Origin: Sphingomonas sp. IC-56
GTDB taxonomy: Bacteria > Pseudomonadota > Alphaproteobacteria > Sphingomonadales > Sphingomonadaceae
Direction of reading: 5' to 3'
Length of the DNA stretch: 64,000 bases
Assembly: GCF_021043375.1 (NCBI RefSeq)
Contig: NZ_JAJNDV010000009.1
Span: 95,045-159,044 of the forward strand
Made by a program: the position numbers and the translations under genes. The notes below the pieces were generated by a model. The model saw nothing but the letters and a program-made list of their open reading frames with translations. It was not told the origin of the DNA and did no database searches. Below, piece after piece: positions 19,269 to 28,582 of this stretch; the first letter of the stretch is position 1; the number at the start of each line of letters is the position of its first letter.

Positions 19269-20924
19269 TCACATGTTGGGATAATTGGGCCCGCCCCCGC
19301 CCTCGGGCACCACCCAGTTGATGTTCTGGGTCGGGTCCTTGATGTCGCAGGTCTTGCAGTGGACGCAGTTTTGCGCGTTGATCTGGAAGCGCGGCTCGCC
19401 ACCATCCTCCACCACTTCGTACACGCCGGCCGGGCAGTAACGCTGCGCGGGCTCGGCATAGACCGGCAGGTTGAACCGGATCGGCACGTCCGGATCCTTC
19501 AGCGTCAGGTGCACCGGCTGGTCTTCCTCATGGTTGGTGTTCGAAATGAACACCGAGGAAAGACGATCGAAGGTCAGCACGCCGTCGGGCTTCGGGTATT
19601 CGATTTTGCGCGCATGCTCGGCGCGCCACAGGCTTTCGTGATCCGGCTTGTGCTTCATGGTGAAGGGCCAGCGTAGGCCCAGCATTTCCATCCACATCGC
19701 CGCACCGGCTGCCAGCGTACCCCAGGTATCGCCGAACTTCTTCACCAGCGGCGCCACGTTCCGGACGGTGCGCAGCTCCTTGTACACCCAGCTCTGCTTA
19801 TACGCCGCCGGATAGGCGTCCAGCGTATCGCTGGTGCGCCCGGCGGCGACCGCCTCGAACGCCGCCTCCGCGGCCATCATGCCGCTCTTCATCGCGGTAT
19901 GTGTGCCCTTGATCCGCGGCACGTTGAGGAAGCCGGCGGTGTCGCCGATCAGCGCCGCGCCCGGCATCACCAGCTTGGGCACCGACTGCCAGCCGCCCTC
20001 GCTGATCGCCCGCGCGCCGTACGACACGCGCTTGCCGCCTTCCAGCAGCTTGGCGATCTCGGGATGCGTCTTCCAACGCTGCATCTCGTGGAAGGGGGAG
20101 AGATACGGGTTCTTGTAGCTCAGCCACACCACGAACCCGAGCGCCACCTGCCCGTCGGCCTGATGGTACAGGAAGCCGCCGCCGTTGGATTCGCCTTCCT
20201 TTAGCGGCCAGCCCTGGGTGTGCACCACCTTGCCGGGAACGTGCTTCTTGGGATCGATGTCCCACAATTCCTTGATGCCGATGCCATAAACCTGCGGCTG
20301 CGCATCGCTGCACAGGTCGAATTGTCGCTGCAGCTGCTTGGACAAATGCCCGCGCACGCCCTCGGCAAAGAAGGTGTACTTCGCGTGCAGTTCCAGACCC
20401 GGCTGATAATCGCCCTTGTGCGTGCCGTCGCGCGCCACGCCCATGTCGCCGGTCGCCACGCCCTTTACGCTGCCATCCTCGTTGTAGAGGATCTCGGCGG
20501 CCGCAAAGCCCGGGAAGATCTCGACGCCCATCTCCTGCGCCTTGTCCGCCAGCCAGCGGCACAGATTGCCAAGGCTGCCGGTATAAGTGCCCTTGTTGTG
20601 CAGGAACGGCGGCGTCAGGAACTCGGGGAAGCTCGACTTGCCCTTCTCGCTCAGCACCCAGTGATGGTTCTCCGTCACCGGCGTGTTCGCCAACGGGCAA
20701 CCGTCCTCGCGCCAGCTGGGCAACAGCTCGTCCAGCGCCTTGGGATCGATCACCGCGCCCGACAGGATATGGGCACCGACTTCCGATCCCTTTTCCAGGA
20801 TACAGACCGACAGCTCCTGCCCGGCTTGCTCCGCCAGCTGCTTCAGCCGGATCGCCGCCGACAGGCCCGATGGACCCGCCCCGACGATCACGACGTCATA
20901 GGGCATCGACTCCCGCTCGCTCAT
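19269..20924 (-). CDS. Electron transfer flavoprotein-ubiquinone oxidoreductase
   Basis: Inner-membrane flavoprotein that passes electrons from ETF to ubiquinone, chiefly from acyl-CoA and dimethylglycine-type dehydrogenases. 551 residues: N-terminal FAD-binding DVVIVGAGPSGLSAAIRL, central GDTAGFLNVPRIKGTH, and a C-terminal ferredoxin-like [4Fe-4S] region with CPAGVYEV and CVHCKTCDIKDP. The start at 20924 has GAGGA upstream (within GAGGATAAAGAGG); an ATG eight codons earlier is possible. Divergent from the UDG-like gene. Confidence 0.94.
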   Translation of the reverse strand: MSERESMPYDVVIVGAGPSGLSAAIRLKQLAEQAGQELSVCILEKGSEVGAHILSGAVIDPKALDELLPSWREDGCPLANTPVTENHHWVLSEKGKSSFPEFLTPPFLHNKGTYTGSLGNLCRWLADKAQEMGVEIFPGFAAAEILYNEDGSVKGVATGDMGVARDGTHKGDYQPGLELHAKYTFFAEGVRGHLSKQLQRQFDLCSDAQPQVYGIGIKELWDIDPKKHVPGKVVHTQGWPLKEGESNGGGFLYHQADGQVALGFVVWLSYKNPYLSPFHEMQRWKTHPEIAKLLEGGKRVSYGARAISEGGWQSVPKLVMPGAALIGDTAGFLNVPRIKGTHTAMKSGMMAAEAAFEAVAAGRTSDTLDAYPAAYKQSWVYKELRTVRNVAPLVKKFGDTWGTLAAGAAMWMEMLGLRWPFTMKHKPDHESLWRAEHARKIEYPKPDGVLTFDRLSSVFISNTNHEEDQPVHLTLKDPDVPIRFNLPVYAEPAQRYCPAGVYEVVEDGGEPRFQINAQNCVHCKTCDIKDPTQNINWVVPEGGGGPNYPNM

Positions 20925-21055
20925 CCTCTTTATCCTCGCGAAACTCATCAAAGGGCGTACAGGTCGCGCTTGTCGTCGCGCGTCCGCAACGTCCTGCCTG
21001 CCGCGTCGATGAAGGCAGATTGACCGCGGCGTCAACAGGGATTCAAAGATAGGGT

Positions 21056-21781
21056 ATGGGGGCGGAACCGCTAGACGAGTGGCAGGGAACACTGGCGAGC
21101 GCGCTGGAATGGTGGCGCGACGCCGGCGTCGACATGCTGGTCGAGGAAGAGCCGCGCGAATGGCTCACCCGCGCCGCCCCGCCGCTCGAAGCCGCAACGG
21201 CCAGCCCTGCCGTAACGGCACCCGTGGCCGAGGTCCTGCCCGACACGCTCGACGCTTTTCTCGAATGGCGCCTGGGCGACACGGCGCCCGAAGCCGGTTG
21301 GATGTCCCCCCGCTTTGCCCCGACCGGGCCGGCAGACGCGGAATGGGTATTGCTCACCGACATGCCCGAGCCTGAGGACAGCGACCGCCTGCTGGGTGGC
21401 GCGCCGGGCCGATTGCTCGATCGCATGCTGGCTGCGGTCGGCTTGTCGCGCGAGTCGGTCTATGTCCTCGGCCTGGCCGTCGGGCGTCCGATGACCGGCC
21501 GCATCCCGCCTGAACGAGAGGCGCGGCTGATCGAACTTGCCCACCATCACCTCTCGCTGCTGAAGCCCCGGAAGCTGCTCTTGCTCGGACAAGCGGCGAG
21601 CCGTGTTGTGCCTGAGACGAACGGCGGGAGCGTTTCAGATAGTATACGCGCCGTTAACCAATTTGGGGCAAAGACGATGGTGGTGGCGACCTTCCACCCG
21701 CGTTTCCTGTTGGAGCGGCCGGTCGCCAAAAGTGAAGCCTGGAAACATCTGCTGCTTATGAGCCGGGGGCCCAGCGAGTGA
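21056..21781 (+). CDS. Uracil-DNA glycosylase family 4-like protein lacking Fe-S cysteines
   Basis: 241 residues. The C-terminal two-thirds follows the family 4 layout: GRLLDRMLAAVGLSRESVYV, GRIPPEREARLIE, KLLLLGQAASRVV and the HPS-like loop ATFHPRFLLERP. However, the first catalytic motif (usually GEAPGxxED) reads LTDMPEPED, and there is no cysteine anywhere in the protein, so the [4Fe-4S] cluster of true family 4 enzymes cannot form. The N-terminal 80 residues are variable and Ala/Glu/Pro rich. Its stop overlaps the slt gene. Enzymatic activity is uncertain. Confidence 0.72.
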   Translation: MGAEPLDEWQGTLASALEWWRDAGVDMLVEEEPREWLTRAAPPLEAATASPAVTAPVAEVLPDTLDAFLEWRLGDTAPEAGWMSPRFAPTGPADAEWVLLTDMPEPEDSDRLLGGAPGRLLDRMLAAVGLSRESVYVLGLAVGRPMTGRIPPEREARLIELAHHHLSLLKPRKLLLLGQAASRVVPETNGGSVSDSIRAVNQFGAKTMVVATFHPRFLLERPVAKSEAWKHLLLMSRGPSE

Positions 21782-23571
21782 AGAAGCGTATCCTTTTAGC
21801 CGCGGCCTTTGTTGCGGCACCCGCGACGGCGCATGCCGACGTCGTTCCCGCAGGCACGCTGCCTGCCGCGCTCGATTCCGCTGTGCCCGCGCGCGACGGC
21901 GACGGCATCCCCGATCAGCTCGACGAGGACCAGCAGGAGGGCTATCGCCGCGTCTTCGCCGCGATCCGCGCCGAGCAATGGGTCGACGCGCAGCTCCAGC
22001 TGGACTCGATGAAGCACGGCCCGCTGCATTCGATCGCCCGCGCCGAGCTCTACACCGCCAAGAACTCCCCCAAGGTCGACCTGCCGCCGCTGACGGCGCT
22101 GCTCCAGGAAGCGCCCGAGCTTCCCGAGGCCGAACAGCTCGCCCGCCTGGCAAAGACCCGCGGCGCGACCGAACTTCCCGAGCTTCCCCAGGCACAGCGT
22201 CTGGTCTGGTTCGATGGCGCCCCCGTCCGCCAGCGCGCCCGCTCGATAAAGAGCGACAACGCCGCGACGTCGGTCGCCATCGAGATTTCGCCCTTCGTAA
22301 AGGCCGATGACGGCGCCTCTGCCGAAGCCGTGGTCGAGAAGTTCGCCGCCGATCTGACGCCCGAGGCACTGACCGAGTGGCAGCAAAAGGTCGCCTGGAT
22401 CTATTACGTCGCCGGTGACGACGGCAACGCCCGCCGCATGGCCGCCAAGGCGCAGCAGGGCGTGGGCGACTGGGCCGCGCAGGCCGACTGGGTCGGCGGC
22501 CTCGCCGCCTGGCGCCAGCAGGATTGCGCCGACGCCGGCACTTCGTTCGAGCGGGTCGCCACCCGCGCCTCCGATATCGAGATGCGCTCGGCCGGCCTGT
22601 ATTGGGGCTCGCGCGCCGACATGATGTGCGGCCGCCCCGACAAGGTCGGGCAGAAGCTGCGTGCCGCGACTCAGTATAGCGAAACCTATTACGGCCTGCT
22701 CGCCAAGGCCGCGCTCGCGATCGAGGACAAGCCCGGCAAGAGCGAGAAGCTGGTCGCCCAGGACTGGCAGATGCTGGCCCGCCGCCCCAACCTCCGCGTC
22801 GCTGCCGCGCTGATCGAAATCGGCGAGACCGGCCTGGCCGACAAGGTGCTGCGCCACCAGGCCCGCTTCTCCACCCCGACCGAGCATGCCGCGCTCAGCC
22901 GCCTGGCCGGCCGCTTCGACCTCGCCTCCACACAGCTCTGGCTGTCGCACAACGGCCCGGCCGGCGCGAAGCCGCTGCTTCAGGCCCGCTATCCCGCGCC
23001 CAACTGGACGCCCGCGGGCGGCTGGCGCGTCGACAAGGCGCTGGTCTACGCCCACACCCTCCAGGAATCGCGCTTCAACGCCGAGGTTCGCAGCGCCGCC
23101 GGCGCCATGGGCCTCATGCAGGTCAAGACCGGCGCCGCCTCCGATGTCGGTCGCCGCCGCGGCGTGACCTATGCCGCCTCGGACCTGACCAAGCCCGCGG
23201 TCAACATGGAGATCGGCCAGTCCTATCTCGAACAGCTGCGCGACCAGCCCTTCACCGGCGGCCTGCTGCCCAAGGTGATCGCCGCCTACAATGCCGGCCC
23301 CACCCCGGTGCAGGCCTGGAACAGCCTCACCAAGGACAATGGCGATCCCCTGCTTTATATCGAGAGCATCCCCTATTGGGAGACGCGCGGCTACGTCATG
23401 ATCGTCCTGCGCAACTACTGGATGTACGAGCAGCAGGAGGGCCGCAAGTCCTCCAGCCGCGCCGCGCTCACCCAAGGCATGTGGCCCAAATTCCCCGGCC
23501 TTCCCGGCGCGCCGGCCGTGAAGATCAGCGGCCGCGCAAACACCGGACGGCAGCTCGCCCGTGCCGATTGA
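21778..23571 (+). CDS. Soluble lytic murein transglycosylase (Slt family)
   Basis: Periplasmic peptidoglycan lytic transglycosylase, 597 residues. Signal peptide ([19 protein letters not shown]) is followed by a long helical superhelix domain (about 30-400) and the C-terminal lysozyme-like domain with catalytic Glu430 in [20 protein letters not shown] and [14 protein letters not shown] start at 21778 overlaps the upstream stop, and the 3' end overlaps moaB by 11 bp. The QDW and tetratricopeptide-like helices suit binding to peptidoglycan strands. Confidence 0.9.
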   Translation: MKKRILLAAAFVAAPATAHADVVPAGTLPAALDSAVPARDGDGIPDQLDEDQQEGYRRVFAAIRAEQWVDAQLQLDSMKHGPLHSIARAELYTAKNSPKVDLPPLTALLQEAPELPEAEQLARLAKTRGATELPELPQAQRLVWFDGAPVRQRARSIKSDNAATSVAIEISPFVKADDGASAEAVVEKFAADLTPEALTEWQQKVAWIYYVAGDDGNARRMAAKAQQGVGDWAAQADWVGGLAAWRQQDCADAGTSFERVATRASDIEMRSAGLYWGSRADMMCGRPDKVGQKLRAATQYSETYYGLLAKAALAIEDKPGKSEKLVAQDWQMLARRPNLRVAAALIEIGETGLADKVLRHQARFSTPTEHAALSRLAGRFDLASTQLWLSHNGPAGAKPLLQARYPAPNWTPAGGWRVDKALVYAHTLQESRFNAEVRSAAGAMGLMQVKTGAASDVGRRRGVTYAASDLTKPAVNMEIGQSYLEQLRDQPFTGGLLPKVIAAYNAGPTPVQAWNSLTKDNGDPLLYIESIPYWETRGYVMIVLRNYWMYEQQEGRKSSSRAALTQGMWPKFPGLPGAPAVKISGRANTGRQLARAD

Positions 23572-24088
23572 CGCCAGCATCGCGTTCCGGCCCGTCCGGA
23601 TCGCCGTGCTCACCGTGTCCGACACCCGCACGCTCGCCGACGACCGCTCGGGCGACCGGCTGGTGGAGCGGCTGACGACCGCAGGCCACGAACTCGCCGA
23701 CCGCGCGATCGTCCGCGACGATCCCGACCAGATCGTCGGCAAGCTCCACGCCTGGATCGACGATCCGCAAATCGACGTGGTGCTCACCACCGGCGGCACC
23801 GGCGTCACCGGCCGCGACATTACGCCCGAGGCGCTTGCGCGGGTCTGGGACAAGGAGATCCCCGGCTTCGGTGAGCTGTTCCGCTGGCTCAGCTTCCAGT
23901 CGATCGGCACCTCGACCATTCAGTCCCGCGCCACCGCCGGTGTCGCCCGCGGCACCTACCTCTTCGCGCTCCCCGGCTCGACCGGCGCAGTCACCGACGC
24001 TTGGGACGGCATCCTCGCCACCCAGCTCGACATCCGCCACAAGCCCTGCAACTTCGTCGAACTGATGCCGCGCCTGCTGGAGCGCTGA
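23561..24088 (+). CDS. moaB: Molybdenum cofactor biosynthesis protein MoaB
   Basis: MogA/MoaB family, 175 residues; binds molybdopterin and in related proteins adenylylates it. Motifs: [38 protein letters not shown] and [18 protein letters not shown]. The start is GTG 23561, inside the last codons of slt. No other molybdenum-cofactor genes are near, as is common for this gene pair. The gene ends just before a long palindromic repeat. Confidence 0.9.
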   Translation: MPIDASIAFRPVRIAVLTVSDTRTLADDRSGDRLVERLTTAGHELADRAIVRDDPDQIVGKLHAWIDDPQIDVVLTTGGTGVTGRDITPEALARVWDKEIPGFGELFRWLSFQSIGTSTIQSRATAGVARGTYLFALPGSTGAVTDAWDGILATQLDIRHKPCNFVELMPRLLER

Positions 24089-24093
24089 CCTAA

Positions 24094-24229
24094 AGATCCT
24101 CCCCCGGAGGGGGAGGGGGACCAGCGAAGCTGGTGGAGGGGTATTCTCCACGAGCGACACAGCATGCGGCACTTACCCCTCCACCACCAGCTGCGCTGGC
24201 GGTCCCCCTCCCCCTCCGGGGGAGGATCT
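24094..24229. repeat. Intergenic palindromic repeat, family A, copy 1
   Basis: 136-bp element between the convergent moaB and VOC genes. Its ends are 29-bp perfect inverted arms: the left arm (24094-24122) begins AGATCCTCCCCCGGAGG and the right arm (24201-24229) is its exact reverse complement. The centre holds AGCGACACAGC. Each arm also contains a shorter self-complementary CCCCCGGAGGGGG. Three relatives occur near 28.5, 30.4 and 37.5 kb. Confidence 0.85.
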
Positions 24230-24239
24230 GAGTCCCGCC

Positions 24240-24581
24240 TCAATCCTCCGTCACAAACACCCCCAGCACATTCCCAGCCGGATCGCGAAAGTGGAACCGC
24301 CGCCCGCCAGGATAGGCGAACACCGGCACCACCACCTCACCGCCCGCGGCCTCCACCTTGGCCAGCGCATCCTCCAGGTCCTGCACCTCGACCAGCACCA
24401 GTACCTGCGCGATCGCCTGGTCGTCGCTCCCGTTCAGCCCCAGGTCGACATCGCCCCCGGTCGTCGCGGCATAGTCCGGCCCGAAGTCGGTAAAGCCCCA
24501 GCCAAACGCCTGCGCGTAGAAGTCGCGCGCCGGCCCCGTGCCCTGCACCGGCAGTTCGACATAGCTGATCCTGGCCATCAT
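24240..24581 (-). CDS. VOC (glyoxalase/bleomycin resistance) family protein
   Basis: 113-residue single VOC domain of the type with N-terminal RISYVELPVQ, central GWGFTDFGPDYAA and C-terminal RRFHFRDPAGNVLGVF. Such proteins bind a divalent metal between beta-alpha-beta-beta-beta units and catalyse varied reactions; the substrate is unknown. The start is ATG 24581 (tandem ATGATG) with GGGGGA just upstream. Divergent from the radical SAM gene and convergent with moaB. Confidence 0.85.
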   Translation of the reverse strand: MMARISYVELPVQGTGPARDFYAQAFGWGFTDFGPDYAATTGGDVDLGLNGSDDQAIAQVLVLVEVQDLEDALAKVEAAGGEVVVPVFAYPGGRRFHFRDPAGNVLGVFVTED

Positions 24582-24633
24582 CTTCCCCCTGGATGTTCTT
24601 GCTATGTTCTGCTCGTTTCCGTAGCCTTTGTCA

Positions 24634-25704
24634 ATGGCGAAGACTCGAGCAACCCGCGGCGCGACCCTCAACGCGGAGAGCACCCGCTTCAACCTCGCCC
24701 AGCGCGAAGCCGATGGCGACTGGCTCGATGCGCGGGCCGATATCGACGGCGCCCCGCCCCCGCTGCGCACCAGCGTGACGGTGGAGAAGCCGCGCACCAT
24801 CCTCACCCGCAACAACTCGCCCGACGTCCGCTTCGACCAGTCGGTGAACCCGTATCGCGGCTGCGAGCATGGCTGCATCTACTGCTTCGCCCGCCCCAGC
24901 CACGCCTTTCACGATCTCTCCCCTGGCCTGGACTTCGAGAGCAAGCTCTTCGCCAAGCCCGATGCCCCCGCCCTGTTGCGCGCCGAGCTCAAGAAGCGCG
25001 GCTATGTCTGCAAGCCGATCGCCTTTGGCACCAACACTGATCCGTATCAGCCGATCGCGGCGCAATGGCGCATCACCCGCGGCTGCATCGAGGTGCTCTC
25101 CGCGTGCAACCACCCGATCACCATCACCACCAAGTCCGATCGCGTCACCCGCGACCTCGATCTGCTCGCCCCCATGGCGGCCAAGGGACTGGCGGCAGTG
25201 ATGCTCTCGGTCACCACGCTCGATCCGCGCACCGCCATGACGGTGGAGCCCCGCGCCACCACGCCCAAACGCCGCATCGCCGCCATCCGCACGCTCAGCG
25301 ACGCCGGCGTCCCCGTGCTGGTCTCGCTCGCCCCTGTGATCCCCCAGATCACCGACCATGAGATCGAGCACATCCTCGAACTCGCCGCAGAGGCCGGTGC
25401 CCGCTCGGCCTTCTTCATGCCCGTCCGCCTGCCGCACGAAGTCGCGCCGCTGTTCCGCGCCTGGCTCGACACCTATTTCCCCGACCGCGCTGCCAAGGTG
25501 ATGCACACCATCCAGTCGATCCGCGGCGGGCGCGACAATGATCCCAACTTCTTTACCCGGATGAAGGGCCAAGGCCCCTGGGCCGATCTGCTGCGCACAC
25601 GCTTCAACATCGCCGCCAAACGCCATGGCTTGGACGGCGACCGCGTCCAGCTGCGCACCGACCTCTTCCGCCCGCCACCTGGAGCACAGGGCGAGCTGTT
25701 CTGA
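24634..25704 (+). CDS. PA0069-family radical SAM protein
   Basis: 356-residue radical SAM enzyme of the SplB-related PA0069 family. The cluster-binding motif CEHGCIYCF lies at about residue 77, preceded by FDQSVNPYRG, and is followed by YCFARPSHAFH. Later FGTNTDPYQPIAAQWRITRG and VLVSLAPVIPQI fit the family. Substrate unknown. ATG 24634 is chosen over a TTG two codons earlier. The stop codon is followed about 55 bp later by the M1 aminopeptidase start, so they may be co-transcribed. Confidence 0.85.
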   Translation: MAKTRATRGATLNAESTRFNLAQREADGDWLDARADIDGAPPPLRTSVTVEKPRTILTRNNSPDVRFDQSVNPYRGCEHGCIYCFARPSHAFHDLSPGLDFESKLFAKPDAPALLRAELKKRGYVCKPIAFGTNTDPYQPIAAQWRITRGCIEVLSACNHPITITTKSDRVTRDLDLLAPMAAKGLAAVMLSVTTLDPRTAMTVEPRATTPKRRIAAIRTLSDAGVPVLVSLAPVIPQITDHEIEHILELAAEAGARSAFFMPVRLPHEVAPLFRAWLDTYFPDRAAKVMHTIQSIRGGRDNDPNFFTRMKGQGPWADLLRTRFNIAAKRHGLDGDRVQLRTDLFRPPPGAQGELF

Positions 25705-25758
25705 TTGCCAGCCTCCCCCTGCCTCCTTAAGCATCACGCTTCTCTTCAAGGATCCTCG

Positions 25759-28383
25759 ATGCGCGCTTTCCTGCTGGCGGTGACCGCCTTCTTCGTTGCT
25801 CCCAATGCCCTGGCGCAGACCGACGCGCTTCCCACCGGCAAGCTGCCCGACACGGCAAGGCCCGTCGCCTACCGCCTGGACATGACCATCGTTCCGTCCC
25901 AGCCGCGCTTCAGCGGCCATACCGAGATTGATGTCGATCTGAAGGCGCCTGCGCGTTCGATCTTCCTCCACGGCCGCAGCCTCCACATGGCAAAGGCCAG
26001 CGTCCGCATCGCCGGCAAGGAGACCCCCGCCACCTTCACACAAAAGACGCCGCAGGGCCTCGCCCAGCTCGATTTCGGCCGCACCCTTCCCGCCGGGCGC
26101 ATCACGCTGAAGTTCGACCATGACGGCGCGTTCGCCACCGGCCCCGCCGGGCTCTACCACCTGGAAATCGACAAGCAGTGGTACAGCTGGACTCAGTTCG
26201 AATCGATCGACGCCCGCTCGGCCTTCCCGTCCTTTGACGAGCCCGGTTTCAAGACGCCGTTCACTGTCTCGATCCGCACCGCGCCGGGCCTGATGGCGAT
26301 CAGCAACGCCCCCGAAGCGGGCAAGCCCGTCAAGGCCGGCAAGCTCGTCCGCCACAACTTCATCGCCACCAAGCCGCTGCCCACCTACCTCATCGCCTTC
26401 GTCGTCGGCCCGTTCGCCAGCGTGGAGACGGTCGTGCCACCCAGCCCCCAGCGCAAGGAGCCGCTGCCGCTGCGGGTGATCGGGACCAAGCCCAATGCCG
26501 GTCAGCTGCAATATGCGCTCGATGAATCCGGCAAGATCGTCACCCTGCTCGAATCCTATTTCGACCAGCCTTTCCCGTATCCCAAGCTCGACCAGATCGG
26601 CTCGCCGGTGATGCCCGGCGCAATGGAGAACGCCGGCGCCGACATCTATGGCGATGGCATCCTCTTCCTCGATGAAAAGGCGCCGACGCCCAACAAGCAG
26701 ACTTTCGGCATGGTCGTCGCGCATGAGCTGTCGCACCAATGGTTCGGTGACCTCGTCACGCCGGCCTGGTGGGACGATCTGTGGCTGAACGAAAGCTTTG
26801 CCAACTGGATGGGCTATCGCATCGGCAACGCCTGGCGGCCCGATCTCAACATCGGCGTCGACGCGATCAAGGAGGGCTTCGATGCGATGAAGCTCGACGC
26901 GCTCGCCGCCGGGCGTCCGATCCATGAACGCATCACCAAGGATGCCGATATCGACGCCGCCTTCGACGCCATCACTTATGGCAAGGGCGGCCATGTCGTC
27001 GGCATGATCGCCGCGTATATGGGCGAGGAGAAGTTCCGCGACGGCGTGCGCCTCCACATGCGCCGCCACTTCCACGGCAACGCCAGCACCGAACAATTCT
27101 TCGGCTCGCTCGCCGAAGCCGCGCATGACCCGCGCGTGCTGCAATCGCTGCGCAGCTTCGTCGATCAGCAGGGCGTGCCCGTGGTCACCCTGCGCCGCAC
27201 CGCCGCCGGCTTCGACGCCAGCCAGCAGCGCTACGCCTATTTCGGCAGCAACGCGCCTGCTCAGCAATGGCTGGTGCCGCTCTGCGTGCGCGTCGCGATC
27301 GCCAAGAACTGCACCCTGCTCGAGGGCGCTACAGCGAAGATCGCTGCCCCCTCCGGCCAGGGCCCCGTGGTCCCGAACGCCGGCGGCTGGGGCTATTACC
27401 GCTTCGAGCTCGATCAGCGCGATTGGGACGCGCTGATCGCCGCCGGCGCGACCCTGCCCGAACCCGAAGCGCTGGCGCTCGACGACAGCCTGTGGGCCAG
27501 CTTCTACGCCGGCAAGCCGCGCGTGCCGCAACTGGTCCAGCTCGCCCGGGTCATGGCTGCCCACCCGGCCAGCCGCATCGCGCTCGACAATGCCGAACGG
27601 CTGCGCGGCCTCGAAGCCCGCGGCCTCGTCACTCCGCAGGCGCTGCCCGCCTATCGCCAGATGCTGTCGGCCATCTACCGCCCGATGCTGGACAAGCTCG
27701 GCTTCGATCCCGCCGCGGGCATCAACACCGCCGAAAGCCCCGACACCCGTCAGCTTCGCCGCGACCTGCTCGACATCGTCGTCGCCGCATGCGATCCCTC
27801 CGTCCGCACCCGCCTGACCACCGCGCTCGACGCGTATCTGGCCGGCGACACAAAGGCGCTGGACGGCCAGTATCTCCAGACCGCCATCGCCCTCGCAACC
27901 GAGGCACGGGGTTCCGCCTTTGCCCGCACGATCGCGGACAAGGCGCTTTCGGGCACCGATCCCGCACTTGCCGAGGCCGGGCTCGCAGGCATCGCCAGCT
28001 CGAACAATCCAGAGGTCGCCCGCTGGTTCTTGAACGACTTCACCGATCCCCGCCTGCCCGCGCAGCCGCGGCTGATGGTAACCGCGCTGTTCCTGCGCTC
28101 GCCCGCCACCCGCGACATCGCCAGCAGCTTCATGCTCACGCATTTCGACGAGTTCTCGAAGACGGCAGGCGGTGGCGGCATCTTCTCGGCTCGGATGGCC
28201 GGCATGTTCAACGGGCTCTGCTCGGTGGAACAGGCCAATCAGGTCGATGCGAAGCTGCGCCCGCAACTCGCCGATGACAGCACGCTGGGTCTCGACCGCG
28301 TGGTGGAAACCATCCGCAACTGCGCCCGCTTCCGCGACGCCAAAACCCAGGAAGTCAGCGCCGCACTGATGGCCGTGCACTAA
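25759..28383 (+). CDS. M1 family metallopeptidase (alanyl aminopeptidase-like)
   Basis: Exported zinc aminopeptidase, 874 residues. Signal peptide MRAFLLAVTAFFVAPNALAQ; substrate-binding PGAMENAGA (about residue 292); zinc motif HELSHQWFGD with the third ligand in WLNESFANW (about 323-346); a long C-terminal ERAP1-like helical domain. ATG 25759 fits the signal peptide; an in-frame TTG at 25705 would bury it. Unlike cytosolic PepN, this one should act in the periplasm or outside the cell, probably to supply amino acids from peptides. Confidence 0.9.
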   Translation: MRAFLLAVTAFFVAPNALAQTDALPTGKLPDTARPVAYRLDMTIVPSQPRFSGHTEIDVDLKAPARSIFLHGRSLHMAKASVRIAGKETPATFTQKTPQGLAQLDFGRTLPAGRITLKFDHDGAFATGPAGLYHLEIDKQWYSWTQFESIDARSAFPSFDEPGFKTPFTVSIRTAPGLMAISNAPEAGKPVKAGKLVRHNFIATKPLPTYLIAFVVGPFASVETVVPPSPQRKEPLPLRVIGTKPNAGQLQYALDESGKIVTLLESYFDQPFPYPKLDQIGSPVMPGAMENAGADIYGDGILFLDEKAPTPNKQTFGMVVAHELSHQWFGDLVTPAWWDDLWLNESFANWMGYRIGNAWRPDLNIGVDAIKEGFDAMKLDALAAGRPIHERITKDADIDAAFDAITYGKGGHVVGMIAAYMGEEKFRDGVRLHMRRHFHGNASTEQFFGSLAEAAHDPRVLQSLRSFVDQQGVPVVTLRRTAAGFDASQQRYAYFGSNAPAQQWLVPLCVRVAIAKNCTLLEGATAKIAAPSGQGPVVPNAGGWGYYRFELDQRDWDALIAAGATLPEPEALALDDSLWASFYAGKPRVPQLVQLARVMAAHPASRIALDNAERLRGLEARGLVTPQALPAYRQMLSAIYRPMLDKLGFDPAAGINTAESPDTRQLRRDLLDIVVAACDPSVRTRLTTALDAYLAGDTKALDGQYLQTAIALATEARGSAFARTIADKALSGTDPALAEAGLAGIASSNNPEVARWFLNDFTDPRLPAQPRLMVTALFLRSPATRDIASSFMLTHFDEFSKTAGGGGIFSARMAGMFNGLCSVEQANQVDAKLRPQLADDSTLGLDRVVETIRNCARFRDAKTQEVSAALMAVH

Positions 28384-28443
28384 AAAGAACCTCCCCTGCA
28401 GGCGGATGGTGGAGGGGGCCAACCACAAGCAACTCACTTAAAA

Positions 28444-28576
28444 AGATCCTCCCCCGGAGGGGGAGGTGGCAGCGCGCAGCGCTGACGGAGGGGTAGTCAC
28501 CCAAAAGCGACACTGCGCGTGGAGACTACCCCTCCACCAGCGCCGCTGGTTCCCCTCCCCCTCCGGGGGAGGGTCT
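28444..28576. repeat. Intergenic palindromic repeat, family A, copy 2
   Basis: 133-bp palindrome between the convergent M1 peptidase and acyl-CoA ligase genes. The left arm begins AGATCCTCCCCCGGAGG and the right arm ends CCGGGGGAGGGTCT, one substitution from a perfect mate. The inner stem CGCGC...GCGCG and the central AGCGACACTGC resemble copy 1. Just upstream (28386-28425) is a shorter fragment with CCTCCCCTGCAGG. Confidence 0.8.
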
Positions 28577-28582
28577 AGAAAG

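Noticed and set aside
24631..28437. A 1268-codon open frame on the minus strand, antisense to the radical SAM and M1 peptidase genes
   Set aside because: Its translation is Gly/Ala/Arg/His-rich without any motif and mirrors GC-rich codon bias; the plus-strand genes have full catalytic motifs.
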